DNA of 64,000 nt from UBA4923 sp964486135 (lineage in GTDB: Bacteria; Bacillota; Clostridia; Saccharofermentanales; DTU023): positions 3,810-67,809 of the forward strand of contig CAZAKT010000005.1 in the NCBI GenBank assembly GCA_964486135.1. Reading direction: 5' to 3'. The notes below the pieces were generated by a model. That model did not search any database, had not been told where the DNA came from, and was given only the letters and a program-made list of their open reading frames with translations. Of the stretch, positions 17,855-27,465 are shown in pieces; position 1 is the first letter of the stretch; each line of letters starts with the position of its first letter. A program made the translations under genes and the position numbers.

Positions 17855-18901
17855 TCACATTTGTGATGTCTGCCTACCTTCCTTTTCAGGAAATCCTTCA
17901 AATATTCTATCAAAAAGACAATTAAGCTGTTTTTGTCCTTCTGAAGCCAGTTGTTCATAGCGGAGCAAGAGATCACGACCAAGTTCAGTAAGCTTGCTGC
18001 TCCCGCCCTCCTGACCGCCTGGCCTGCGGTCGATCACCTGGGCGCCCAGCTCTTCTTCGAGCAGGTTCAGTATCTGCCAGCCCTTGCTATAGGACAGCTT
18101 CATCCGGGCACAGGCCGTCCTTACCGAACCCGTCTCATCCACCAGGCGGAGGAGGGTGGCGGGACCCGGTCCAAAAAAGTGCGTTTCACGGGCCAGGCTG
18201 AGTTTAATGCGGGCGCGCAAGGGCAGATCCTCCTGCTGGCCGGCCACCTGGGGATATTCCGTATAGTCTTCAAGATTGCCGATACTGGAGAGCACACCCT
18301 GGTCCGGCAGGGGAATCCTGTCTACAGGCCCCGGCAAGAGGGCGATCAGATCGGCCAGTGACCGACCCTGCCCCCCCCCGGTCAGCTCTGGGAGGCTCTC
18401 CCGATGGAAGACGACAGGAAGGCCGTCCTGCCCCTCAAAAACGGGAAGGGCGACCGGTTGACCCGACATAAGGAGCCTTGACAGCGTCTCCTGGTCGACT
18501 GAAGGTATAAGCGGTGTCGCCAGCCAGATCCTGTCGCAAGCCTCACAGGTCCTCTCCACATAAGACAGTCCTTGCAGGGCGTCATCAAAAAAACTTGTTT
18601 CCTTCCAGCGCGGATTATTAAGGCAGACAACGCTCATCTTTGACAGGTGTCGTTCCAATCTCTCACTTTCAAAGCCGGTGATCACAACAATGGGCGCTGC
18701 CCCGGCATGCTGGAGTCGGATGATGACACGTTCGATAAAGGTAAGCTGGCCGGCCTTGATCAGGGCCGGCAGGATTTCCCCTGACTCCCCGCCCGGGCCG
18801 GTTACGGCATCGCCGGGCTCCAAGGGTCTTGACGCCACAATGACAGCCGCCCCGCGCACAGGCGAAGCCCCTCCCCCAGTCAGCTCTCTTTCAAGCTCCA
18901 T
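17855..18901 (-). CDS. MocA-like nucleotidyltransferase fused to ModE-like winged helix
   Basis: A 348-residue two-domain protein. Residues 15-215 resemble MobA/MocA (YgfJ) molybdenum cofactor cytidylyltransferases, with NPRWKETSFFDDALQGL and GLPVVFHRESLPEL in the expected places, but the glycine-rich nucleotide motif LAGGxSxRMG is degenerate (VIVASRPLEPGDA). Residues 230-325 form a ModE/LysR-type winged helix: FGPGPATLLRLVDETGSV, LSYSKGWQILNLLEEEL, GGQEGGSSKLTELGRDLL. It closes the hydroxylase operon, 38 bases after the xanthine dehydrogenase gene. It may both mature Moco and regulate, or it may be a sensor that has lost catalysis. Confidence 0.82.
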   Translation of the reverse strand: MELERELTGGGASPVRGAAVIVASRPLEPGDAVTGPGGESGEILPALIKAGQLTFIERVIIRLQHAGAAPIVVITGFESERLERHLSKMSVVCLNNPRWKETSFFDDALQGLSYVERTCEACDRIWLATPLIPSVDQETLSRLLMSGQPVALPVFEGQDGLPVVFHRESLPELTGGGQGRSLADLIALLPGPVDRIPLPDQGVLSSIGNLEDYTEYPQVAGQQEDLPLRARIKLSLARETHFFGPGPATLLRLVDETGSVRTACARMKLSYSKGWQILNLLEEELGAQVIDRRPGGQEGGSSKLTELGRDLLLRYEQLASEGQKQLNCLFDRIFEGFPEKEGRQTSQM

Positions 18902-18939
18902 ACCGCTCCCGATTGGACCGCCGCCGCCTGGACAAGAGG

Positions 18940-21507
18940 CTACTTCTTCTTGCGGTAAAAGGTATCGTCCAAGGGTAGCCGGGTCCTTCTTTTACCGTCC
19001 AGTCTGTAGTAGGCGTGCGCGACAGAAGGCGCGATCGGGACGCAGGCGAGTTCACCGATGCCCCGCGCGCCGTAGGCCAGGTCAACATAGCCAGGGCCCT
19101 TGACAATGTGGGTCTCAATCTCCGGTACCCGGTTGGCCCGGAAAAGTCCGTAGCTTCCGAGTTTAAACTGGGGGATACCGCCCGGATTGACAAATTCCTC
19201 CGTCAGGGCGTAACCAAGTCCCATCACACAGCCCCCCTCGATCTGGCCCTCAACGGCAGTGAGGTTGACCGGTGTCCCCACATCGTAGGCACCCACCATC
19301 TTCTCCAGGCGACCCTCTTCATCCAGGATGGTGACCTCACAACCATAGCTGTATCCGATATGGCTGACAGGATTCTCCTTGTCGGAACCCAGTGGATCAG
19401 TCGGAGGACCGAATTCGCCGAAAAATTCACGGCCCTCAAGTTTGCTGATATCGCCTCCCGCGGCCTCGAGCGCCTCCTTCAATTCCTCAGCAGCCTGCCG
19501 GGTCGCCTCACCAGTGAAAAGTGTCTGCCTTGACGCGGTGCTGGTCCCGGCATCCGGTGTACGATCCGTGTCCGGCATTTCAAAGACCGTATCAGTGACT
19601 TCACAGGCAAGGCTTTGGCAGACGATCGAGGTCACCATCTGGGCGACCCCCTGGCCTGAGCAGGCGGCCGAAGTCCGGATATGGATCCTGCCCTTTTCAA
19701 CGGAAAGGATACAGCGGCCAAAGTCAGGGACCCCGACACCGAGCCCGCTATTCTTGAAGCCGCAGGCAAGTCCTGCATAGGGGCTTGACTCATAGGCCGC
19801 CTTCACTGCCTCCAGGCATTCGGCAAGGCCGCAGCTTTGATCGACAATCTGGCCGTTGGGAAGGACATCCCCCGGTCTCACGACGTTGAGATATCGGAAT
19901 TCCCAGGGATCCATGCCACATTTCTCCGCCAGGAGATTGAGGTTGCTCTCCATGGCGTAACAGCTCTGGGTCACGCCGAAACCCCGGAAAGCGCCTGACA
20001 CGACATTATTGGTATAGATGGCCTTGCCCGTAATGTCCACATTCTGGAAGTTGTAGGGTCCCCCCGCATGGGTACAGGCCCGCTGGGTAACGGGGCCGCC
20101 AAGCGAGGCGTAGGCACCGGTATCCGCTGTGATTTCAGCGATGAGGGCCGTAATCCGGCCTTCCGCGTCACAGGAGGTGGTCATCTTCATAGTCATGGGA
20201 TGGCGCTTGGTGTGGACAATCGTACTTTCATAACGGGAGAGCTTCACCTTGACACGCCGGCCCGTCTTCCAGGCAAGCAGGGCGGCGTGGTGCTGGACGC
20301 TCATGTCCTCCCGGCCACCAAAAGCTCCCCCCACCAGGCCTGACCGGACGTGGATACGTTCAGGATCAAGACCCAGCATATTGGAAACCTCACGCTGCTC
20401 ATCGTAGATGGACTGGGAGGCCGTGATGAGATGGACCCCCTCATCATCCGACGGCCAGGCGATGGCGCACTCCGTTTCCAGGAAGGCATGCTCTTCCCAG
20501 GAAACCTGGTAGGTTTCTGACACGACATGGGCCGCCTCGGCCACCGCCTTATGGGCGTCGCCACGAATCAAACGCTCACTGGAAAGAATATTCCCTCCCT
20601 CATGGATCTTGGGTGCATCCTCTTTCATGGCCTCAAAGGGGTCGAGCACCGGCACAAGTTCCGTATAATCCACCTCGATCAGGTCGAGCACCTCCTGCAG
20701 ACTTTCCGCTTTCCCTGTCGCCACCAGGGCGACGGCGTCACCGATGTAGCGCGTGACCGAACCTTGGGGAATCATGACGTCCCAATCCTGAACCAGGTGG
20801 CCAATTGTGTTGTTGGGGACGTCCCCGGCAGTCAGGACCGCAATGCAGTCGGGGTGTTCCAGGGCCTTGGAAATATCAATACGGTTGACGCGGGCGCGGG
20901 GATAGGGAGTGCGGAGGGCCCGGCCATGGACCAGGTCCTCGAACTGGTAGTCGTCGGGGAACTTACCCGTCCCCAGCACCTTTTCCATAACGTCAATACG
21001 CTGGGAGCGGTCGCCGACCCTGACCTCGGGATCGAGGAGGGGCACGGGACGGTCTGTTCTGAAGTAGAGGGCGGCCTCCTCAATCGCGTCGATTATTTTC
21101 TTATAACCCGTACAACGGCAAAGGTTACCGGTAATGGCCTTGGCTATATCGTCACGCGTCGGCTCCGGATTCTTGTCGAGCAGGACCTTGGCTGCCATAA
21201 CCATGCCCGGCGTGCAGTATCCGCACTGGACGGCGCCCGCCTCGGCGAAGCTGTGGACATAGACTTCCCTTTCCCGGGGCGACAGCCCCTCCACCGTGAT
21301 GATATTTGAACCGTCAAAGCGGGAAGCCATCATAATACAGGATCTGACCAGCCTGCCGTCCACCACAACGGAACAGGTGCCGCAGGCACCCTCACTGCAG
21401 CCATCCTTGACGGATATCAGGCCAAGATCATCACGCAAGAAATCGATCAGCCTCTTGTCCTCAGCAAGACTGTATTGTTTTTGGTTGACCGTTAAAGTCC
21501 AGGACAT
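18940..21507 (-). CDS. Selenium-dependent molybdenum hydroxylase (xanthine dehydrogenase-like)
   Basis: An 855-residue fusion of a [2Fe-2S] subunit and a molybdopterin subunit. Eight iron-sulfur cysteines are visible: 37, 42, 45 and 57 in the plant-type ferredoxin domain, and 95, 98, 130 and 132 in the second cluster (CGYCTPGMV, LCRCTGY). The Moco domains follow from about residue 165, with GGAFGGRED and, near the end, the active-site glutamate in GIGELACVP. There is no FAD domain. Clustering with ygfK and ssnA places it in the selenium-dependent hydroxylase family acting on xanthine or related purines. AGGAGG supports the start at 21507 over upstream ATGs. Confidence 0.92.
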   Translation of the reverse strand: MSWTLTVNQKQYSLAEDKRLIDFLRDDLGLISVKDGCSEGACGTCSVVVDGRLVRSCIMMASRFDGSNIITVEGLSPREREVYVHSFAEAGAVQCGYCTPGMVMAAKVLLDKNPEPTRDDIAKAITGNLCRCTGYKKIIDAIEEAALYFRTDRPVPLLDPEVRVGDRSQRIDVMEKVLGTGKFPDDYQFEDLVHGRALRTPYPRARVNRIDISKALEHPDCIAVLTAGDVPNNTIGHLVQDWDVMIPQGSVTRYIGDAVALVATGKAESLQEVLDLIEVDYTELVPVLDPFEAMKEDAPKIHEGGNILSSERLIRGDAHKAVAEAAHVVSETYQVSWEEHAFLETECAIAWPSDDEGVHLITASQSIYDEQREVSNMLGLDPERIHVRSGLVGGAFGGREDMSVQHHAALLAWKTGRRVKVKLSRYESTIVHTKRHPMTMKMTTSCDAEGRITALIAEITADTGAYASLGGPVTQRACTHAGGPYNFQNVDITGKAIYTNNVVSGAFRGFGVTQSCYAMESNLNLLAEKCGMDPWEFRYLNVVRPGDVLPNGQIVDQSCGLAECLEAVKAAYESSPYAGLACGFKNSGLGVGVPDFGRCILSVEKGRIHIRTSAACSGQGVAQMVTSIVCQSLACEVTDTVFEMPDTDRTPDAGTSTASRQTLFTGEATRQAAEELKEALEAAGGDISKLEGREFFGEFGPPTDPLGSDKENPVSHIGYSYGCEVTILDEEGRLEKMVGAYDVGTPVNLTAVEGQIEGGCVMGLGYALTEEFVNPGGIPQFKLGSYGLFRANRVPEIETHIVKGPGYVDLAYGARGIGELACVPIAPSVAHAYYRLDGKRRTRLPLDDTFYRKKK

Positions 21508-21559
21508 GGTCATTTCCTCCTTATGATTCAGGCTGGGGGACATTCAGTTGAGAGCAGGA

Positions 21560-22963
21560 TCAGCGGATGTCCATATCGGGCAGCCGGCGCCTCAGGTATT
21601 GTCCGTCGGCTTCTTCAACCACAATAGTACCAGACGAGACCTTGTGGCGGCCTCTCAGGAAAACGTGCCGGATCTTCCCCTTCATGGGAAAGCCCTCATA
21701 GGGGGTATAGTCACAATTTTCATGGAGGAGTTCCGAAGACACCGTCCATTCAGGCTTGGGGTCCAGGACGACGATGTCGGCCTGGCTTCCGGTCTTCAGG
21801 ATGCCCTTTTCCGGATACAGGCCGAAATATTTGGCGGCGTTGGTTGAGCTGATGACTGAAAACCGGTTGATATCCATCCGGCCCTGTGTAACCCCGTAGG
21901 TGTAGAGCAGCTGCAGGCGCAACTCGATGCCGGGCGCGCCGTTGGGTATTTTCGAAAAATCATCCCTGCCCATCTCCTTTTGTCCCTTGAAGTTGAAGGA
22001 ACAATGATCCGTCCCCACGAATTGGATCTCCCCCGCCGCCAGGCCATGCCAGAGGGCCTCCTGGTCAAGTCTTGAACGCAGGGGCGGGCTCATAATATAC
22101 TTGGCCGATTCAAAATCGTTGGTGGCCGGTCCCCCGTATCGGGAGGCGTCCAGCAGGAGGTACTGGGGACAGGTCTCGACAACCACCTTGAGGCCGCGCT
22201 CCCTGCTCCTCTTGATGGCCGACAGGCCCTTGGCTGTCGAAAGGTGGACGATGTGGTGATTGGCATGAAGGATCTGGTTGACAGCGCCCAGCCGGACGAT
22301 GGCTTCCTCCTCCAGTCCATCGGGCCGTGTGACCTGGTGGTAATAAGGAGTCAGATGGCCCAGGGCCCGCTCGCGCCTGACCAGGACATCGATCAGGAGA
22401 CCATTTTCGCAGTGAAAACCAATGGTGGCGCCCAGGCTTTCTGCCTCTTCCAGGGCATCAAAAATCTCATCCTCCTGGACCATCATATTGTCCTTGTAGG
22501 CCATATACATCTTGAAGGAGCTGATCCCATCCTGGACCAGATCCTTCATCTCGGCCTTCAAGTCGCTGTTCCACTCCGTCAAAGCCATATGGAATCCGTA
22601 ATCAATCGCGCATCTGCCTTCGGCCTTTTCGTGCCAGCGCTTCAAGCCTTCCGCCATACTTTCCCCATGGAATTGAGTGGCGAAATCAATTACGGTTGTC
22701 GTCCCTCCGGCCAGGGCCGCCCGTGTGCCGCTCGCGAAGTCGTCCGCGGTCACCGTGCCCATGGATTCGAGCTGGAGGTGGGTGTGGGTCTCAATCCCGC
22801 CAGGCAGGAGGTAGCAGCCCTCACAATCGATGACCCGCTCCTGGGGGAGGGGCGCAAGGTCTCCTATGGCCTCAATCCGCTCTCCCTTGATCCGGATGCT
22901 CCCTTTTATTGTCTCCTCAGGCAGGACGACAAAGCCAGCTGCCAGCAATACGGTACCTTCCAT
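21560..22963 (-). CDS. hydA: D-hydantoinase/dihydropyrimidinase (YgeZ-like)
   Basis: A 467-residue cyclic amidase of the amidohydrolase superfamily, expected to open a hydantoin-like or dihydropyrimidine ring. Metal ligands His60 and His62 lie in GGIETHTHLQLES and the carboxylated lysine is Lys151 in SSFKMYMAYKDN. Further blocks are GFHCENG, VHLSTA and FVGTDHCSF with the late Asp. It stands between ssnA and the hydroxylase, the layout of purine degradation clusters, where it would act on a ring-reduced purine intermediate. A hairpin with a T run lies directly in front of it and overlaps the ribosome-binding region. Confidence 0.93.
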   Translation of the reverse strand: MEGTVLLAAGFVVLPEETIKGSIRIKGERIEAIGDLAPLPQERVIDCEGCYLLPGGIETHTHLQLESMGTVTADDFASGTRAALAGGTTTVIDFATQFHGESMAEGLKRWHEKAEGRCAIDYGFHMALTEWNSDLKAEMKDLVQDGISSFKMYMAYKDNMMVQEDEIFDALEEAESLGATIGFHCENGLLIDVLVRRERALGHLTPYYHQVTRPDGLEEEAIVRLGAVNQILHANHHIVHLSTAKGLSAIKRSRERGLKVVVETCPQYLLLDASRYGGPATNDFESAKYIMSPPLRSRLDQEALWHGLAAGEIQFVGTDHCSFNFKGQKEMGRDDFSKIPNGAPGIELRLQLLYTYGVTQGRMDINRFSVISSTNAAKYFGLYPEKGILKTGSQADIVVLDPKPEWTVSSELLHENCDYTPYEGFPMKGKIRHVFLRGRHKVSSGTIVVEEADGQYLRRRLPDMDIR

Positions 22964-22975
22964 GCGATACCCCCT

Positions 22976-23006
22976 AAAAAGTGTGCCGGATTTGGAGATC
23001 CGGCAC
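22976..23006 (-). terminator. Intercistronic terminator-like hairpin before the hydantoinase gene
   Basis: GTGCCGGAT pairs perfectly with ATCCGGCAC across six bases, followed by ACTTTTTAGGGGG in the minus direction. The U run merges with the AGGGGG ribosome-binding site of hydA, so it could weaken read-through or translation between ssnA and hydA. Confidence 0.55.
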
Positions 23007-23072
23007 GAAATCAGTCAAGTGCTCCCCCACGGCCGGGTCTGTGCCAGCCCTTGCCCGGGGAACACCTTACTC

Positions 23073-24395
23073 CTATAGATTCGGCCAGATCGCGGCGGCC
23101 CGTTCCGCCGTACGCGCGAAGATCCTTTCTTCATCGACCGTAAGGATCTCCCGGTTCCGCATGACGGTCCGCCCATTGATCACGACATCATTGGTCATCC
23201 GTCCATAGCCGCCAAAGAGGAGATGGCCCTTCCAGTTATCCCCGCCGAAGGGGGTAAAGGGATAGTAGTCGAGTGTGATTACATCAGCGTAGGCGCCCGG
23301 CTTCAAGATCCCGAGCGGTCGTTTGAAGTGAATGGCCGCGATGGCCGGGTTGCCTTCATATTGCAGCTTCAGGGCCTCGCCGAAGCCCACTGTCGGGTCG
23401 GCCAGCCGGTGTGACTGCAAAATCTTGGATACCTTGACCGACTCAAACATATCGTGCGTGTAGGCGTCGGTACCGAGTCCAAGGCGGATGCCCCGCCTCA
23501 GCATGCCCAAGACGGGCGTTGCGCCCACGGCATTGCCCATGTTTGACATGGGGTTGTGGACGACTGAGGTGTCTGTCTCTGCCAGGATATCGAGTTCCCT
23601 GCCATTGACATTGACCGCATGGACCGCGATGGATTTGGGACCCAGCAGCCCCCAGCCAAGCAGGCGTTCCGTAACTCGCATATCGTATTTTTGCAGGCTG
23701 TCATACTGATCCTCCCGGCCCTCGCCAAGATGGATGTGATAGCCGGCCTCTATGCCTTCCATGGCGGTCTTGACCTTTTCCATGGTCTCATCGGAGATGG
23801 TGAAGGAGGCATGCATTCCAAACATGCCCTTGATCAGGTCCTGGTCATCTGTGTTCATGGCCTTGATGAAGTCGACATTTTCCTTGATCTCCCGGCTGGC
23901 GATTTTTTCGCCGTCCCGGTCTGACAGTTCCATGGAGAAGGAACCGCGCATACCGATCGTTTTCGCCGCCTCGGCCAGGGTAAACAGTGACCCGGTCGCC
24001 GAGTGCGGGCTGGCGTGGTGGTCAAAGAGGGTGGTCACGCCATTGCGGATGCTGTCGATATAGGTTGTGTAGGCCGATAATTCATTGTCCTCCTCTGTCA
24101 GACTGCGGTCGAGCGCCCACCAGAGATTCTCGAGGATCTCGGGAAAATTCCGGGTCGGCCTGGACACGCCCATGCCCCGCGCGTAGGAGCTGTAGATGTG
24201 TGTATGCGCATTGATCATGCCGGGCATGATCACGCGGCCTTCCGCGTCCAGAATCTCGTCCTGGGGATATTTTTCCTTTATTTCCTCAAAGCTGCCTACG
24301 GCTTCGACCAGGTCTCCCTCTATCCGGATAGCACCATTCTCAAAATAAGGATTATCCGGATCATTTGTCACCAGTCTTCCCTTGCCAATAATCAT
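23073..24395 (-). CDS. ssnA: SsnA, putative aminohydrolase of selenium/purine metabolism
   Basis: A 440-residue amidohydrolase of the TRZ/ATZ-SsnA group. Metal-binding His64 and His66 sit in MPGMINAHTHIYSS; other ligands are in GYHIHLGEG, IAVHAVNV and LGLGTDAYTHDMF. It is expected to deaminate or hydrolyse a purine-derived ring compound. SsnA regularly accompanies selenium-dependent hydroxylases. AGGAGG stands before the ATG, and the gene starts 10 bases after ygfK, so the two are co-transcribed. Confidence 0.94.
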   Translation of the reverse strand: MIIGKGRLVTNDPDNPYFENGAIRIEGDLVEAVGSFEEIKEKYPQDEILDAEGRVIMPGMINAHTHIYSSYARGMGVSRPTRNFPEILENLWWALDRSLTEEDNELSAYTTYIDSIRNGVTTLFDHHASPHSATGSLFTLAEAAKTIGMRGSFSMELSDRDGEKIASREIKENVDFIKAMNTDDQDLIKGMFGMHASFTISDETMEKVKTAMEGIEAGYHIHLGEGREDQYDSLQKYDMRVTERLLGWGLLGPKSIAVHAVNVNGRELDILAETDTSVVHNPMSNMGNAVGATPVLGMLRRGIRLGLGTDAYTHDMFESVKVSKILQSHRLADPTVGFGEALKLQYEGNPAIAAIHFKRPLGILKPGAYADVITLDYYPFTPFGGDNWKGHLLFGGYGRMTNDVVINGRTVMRNREILTVDEERIFARTAERAAAIWPNL

Positions 24396-24405
24396 ATTCT
24401 TCCTC

Positions 24406-27400
24406 CTATTTCCCAGCCTGGTGTTGGCTGCAGTCGTGTGCCTCGTTCAAGAGCCAGGGGAAATCACTTGTGACCACCCCTATCACCGCCGCCATTTCGG
24501 CACCGGCCACTTGCTCAAGCTGGTCTTCGGCCAGTTCGCTGATCCGGCCGCGATCGTCCCGAATCCGGTAATCCCCGCCGGCCAGCTTGAGAAATCCCAC
24601 ATTCTCTGAATCGGCGAAGTCCTCCTCGCTCCAGAAGACAGTCAGCTTGTCCTTGTACGGTTTGCCGGCGTGTGGGCAGAAGCTGGCGCAGTTGCCACAT
24701 TCGTTGCACATCCCGTCGATATGCAGGATCTGCTCGGAGTTCCCGAAACCGGCCACCGGGATGGCCACATTGGCCCGGTTGGGGCAGACTTCCGTGCAGA
24801 TACGGCAAACCTGATCACAGATGAGGCAGCGGTGGCCTTCCTCCGAGGGCAGGCAACTGTACTCCATCTCCCCGCGCCGGCCAAGGATCAGCGCTTCATC
24901 GACAGGGACGGAGACCTGGACGAAATCATTTTCAAGTTTTTCCCTGGCCAGGATATCCAGGGCGGCTTTCTTGGCATCCCCCATGGCCGCGACAACGGTC
25001 GAAGGGCCCTTGCGGCAGTCGCCGACGACATAGACCCCATCGAGGGAGCTCTCCATGGCAGCGGACAGACGGGGGTCACCGTAGCTGTCCAAATTCATGC
25101 CCAGCTTTTCAAACAGACCCTTGTCCACCCGGGCACCGGTAGCCCCGATGACCGTATCAAACTCCAGGGTCACCCGCTCACCCATCCCCTGGCAGGACCG
25201 GCGTCCGGACTCATCGAAAGCGCCCAGCCGCTGCTTTTCACAGACCAGTTCTTTGCCGTCGTAGCTGACGGGAGCCAGGAGCTCCAGCCATTCGATCCCC
25301 TCTTCCATGGCACTGTCAAATTCGTCCTGGCTGGCTGGCGCGTACATCTCTGTCCTGCGATAGACGATGGCCACCTCCGGGTCACCCGGCAGGCGCTTGG
25401 CCAGACGGGCCGCGTCCATGGCCACGTCACCGGCCCCGATTACGGCAATGCGCTTGCCCAGGTCGGGGAGGCCGCCTTCCTTGGACTGGATGAGGAAGTC
25501 AAGGGCGTCCAGGACAGACCCGCCTCCTCCTTCAACGGGCACCCTGCCCTTGGCCCAGGCCCCTGTCGCGATGACGACATAGTCATAGGTCTTCTTCAAT
25601 TCACGAAGACTGAAATTGGGATCGGCCTTGAAGTGAAAATCGACGCCGACGGCCTTGACCAGCCTGAAGTCACGGTCGATTTCATCTTCCGAGATACGGA
25701 AATTGGGAATGGCATAGCGGACAATCCCGTGTGAGGCGGCACGTTTCTCAAAGACATGGGTCTCAATCCCATTGCGTCGGAGATAGTAGGCGGCGGCCAG
25801 ACCGCCGGGGCCTGCCCCGATGACAGCCACCTTCTTCCTGCTGCGGATTGGGGCGGCAGATGTCCCGTCAATCAAGGCATCCTGCGCTTCGTCAGCCGCC
25901 TTCTTCTTGATATCCCGCATGTGGACGGACTCTTCATAATCGAGTCGGGTGCAATGCTCGCGGCAGGGTTGGGCGCAAAGGATACCGGTGATGGTCGGAC
26001 AGGGGTTGTCGATGGCAATGACCCGCATGGCTTCATGGTACTCACCTCTGGCGACCAGGGTATTATATTCGGGTATCTGTTGTTCAATGGGACAGCCACC
26101 CTCCTTGCAGGGGGCCTTGTAACAATCAAAGAGGGGAAGCTCTGAATCCGTCTTCCTCGAGGCCACCTTCTCCCGCCAGCGCTTCTGGAGACGGGGATCG
26201 GCCAGGGTCTCTTCAGCCAGTTTTTCCAGTTTTTCGACATCGACCCTGCGGGCGCCCCCCAGGGAGGATTCCGTCTCGCGGGCCATCTGGAGGAAGCGCA
26301 TGTAACCACCCGGCTTCAGCAGGGTCGTGGCCTGGGTGACCGGACCTATGCCGACCTCAAGCAGGTCCTTGAGGTTGAAGGCGTCGACACCCCCGGCGTA
26401 GGAAATGGGGAGCTTGCCATCGAAGGCCTTGGACAGCTTGACAGCCAGGCTTATGGTCAAAGGCATCAAGGACCGGCCTGACATATACATCTCCTCTGAG
26501 GGAACTTCTCCCCGGGTGACATCAACCGGGCAGGTGTTGGACAGCTTGACACCGAAGGCCAGCTTCTCTTTTTCCGCCACAGCCAGCATGCGGGTGAAGA
26601 TCCCCACCGCGTCCTCGTACTGGAGGTCCGCCAGGAAGTGCTTGTCGGGAAAGACAATGTAATCGTAGCCCAGGTCATCCAGGGTGGTCCGGACATAGTC
26701 ATAGCCCAGCATGGTCGGATTGCATTTGACGAAGGTATGGACCCCTTTCTCCGTCAATAAATAAAAGGCGATCCGTTCAATCTCGTCGGGTGGACAGCCG
26801 TGGAGTGTCGACAGGGTGGCCGAATGGCAGAGGGCAGGTGAGATGGATTCAATGACTGATCCATCCACTTTTTCAAAGAGTCCGGGATGCTCCCTCAAGA
26901 AGCTTATGGCCTCTTTGAAAGCCGGTGTTTCCGAGGCGTCCTTCAGGTCCTCGATAAAGGCATCCATCTTGGGGAGCTTGATGCCCTCAAGATCATAGCC
27001 CACGCTCATGTTGTAAGCGAAATCCTTGCCGTCCGACAGGCCGAACTCGACGGCCAGGACCTTGATGGCGACCCAGGCTTTGACATACTCGTCAAAGGCC
27101 TCCTGGACCGTCAATTCCGTCGACCATTCACAGTTGTAGCATTCATCTTCCGCATTGATGCAGGGTTTGGCGACGGCATGGCGGATTTCCTCCCCATCCA
27201 TCTTCTGGACGGTCTTCAGTTCAATGAAGCGGGCCCCCGCCAGATAGGAGACAAGGATATTCTGGGCCAGTTGTGAGTGGGGGCCAGCCGCCGGACCGAC
27301 AGCCGACGCGATCCTGTCTCCGAAGGGAGTTTCAAACCGGTTTCCCGACCGGTTCTCATAGAATTTGCTCTTATCAAGTCCAAATACACGACCTTGCTTT

Positions 27401-27465
27401 TTATACTCGCTCAAACTCCATTCAATCAGATTGGCAAAACTGATGGGTCTCATGATATCGCTCAT
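24406..27465 (-). CDS. ygfK: YgfK, putative flavin/Fe-S oxidoreductase of purine degradation
   Basis: A 1019-residue multidomain protein close to the usual YgfK length. It has an N-terminal dihydroorotate dehydrogenase-like barrel (about 1-440), then a GltD/PreT-like part with cysteine cluster motifs and two dinucleotide folds (VAVIGAGPGGLAAAYYL, IAVIGAGDVAMDAARL), and C-terminal ferredoxin motifs CLICDQVCRICTEVCP and CNECGNCASFCPHAG. Family members were once called selenate reductase and have been linked to urate breakdown in gut bacteria. The start at 27465 follows GGGGAGG and gives the conserved SDIMRPISF. It heads the operon and may carry electrons for the FAD-less hydroxylase. Confidence 0.94.
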   Translation of the reverse strand: MSDIMRPISFANLIEWSLSEYKKQGRVFGLDKSKFYENRSGNRFETPFGDRIASAVGPAAGPHSQLAQNILVSYLAGARFIELKTVQKMDGEEIRHAVAKPCINAEDECYNCEWSTELTVQEAFDEYVKAWVAIKVLAVEFGLSDGKDFAYNMSVGYDLEGIKLPKMDAFIEDLKDASETPAFKEAISFLREHPGLFEKVDGSVIESISPALCHSATLSTLHGCPPDEIERIAFYLLTEKGVHTFVKCNPTMLGYDYVRTTLDDLGYDYIVFPDKHFLADLQYEDAVGIFTRMLAVAEKEKLAFGVKLSNTCPVDVTRGEVPSEEMYMSGRSLMPLTISLAVKLSKAFDGKLPISYAGGVDAFNLKDLLEVGIGPVTQATTLLKPGGYMRFLQMARETESSLGGARRVDVEKLEKLAEETLADPRLQKRWREKVASRKTDSELPLFDCYKAPCKEGGCPIEQQIPEYNTLVARGEYHEAMRVIAIDNPCPTITGILCAQPCREHCTRLDYEESVHMRDIKKKAADEAQDALIDGTSAAPIRSRKKVAVIGAGPGGLAAAYYLRRNGIETHVFEKRAASHGIVRYAIPNFRISEDEIDRDFRLVKAVGVDFHFKADPNFSLRELKKTYDYVVIATGAWAKGRVPVEGGGGSVLDALDFLIQSKEGGLPDLGKRIAVIGAGDVAMDAARLAKRLPGDPEVAIVYRRTEMYAPASQDEFDSAMEEGIEWLELLAPVSYDGKELVCEKQRLGAFDESGRRSCQGMGERVTLEFDTVIGATGARVDKGLFEKLGMNLDSYGDPRLSAAMESSLDGVYVVGDCRKGPSTVVAAMGDAKKAALDILAREKLENDFVQVSVPVDEALILGRRGEMEYSCLPSEEGHRCLICDQVCRICTEVCPNRANVAIPVAGFGNSEQILHIDGMCNECGNCASFCPHAGKPYKDKLTVFWSEEDFADSENVGFLKLAGGDYRIRDDRGRISELAEDQLEQVAGAEMAAVIGVVTSDFPWLLNEAHDCSQHQAGK

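Noticed and set aside
24670..25734. Long open frames antisense to real genes (here 354 codons opposite ygfK; likewise 13975-15063, 5502-6185, 20527-21309)
   Set aside because: They mirror the codon structure of well-supported genes on the other strand, lack family features and ribosome-binding sites, and are expected in G+C-rich sequence.
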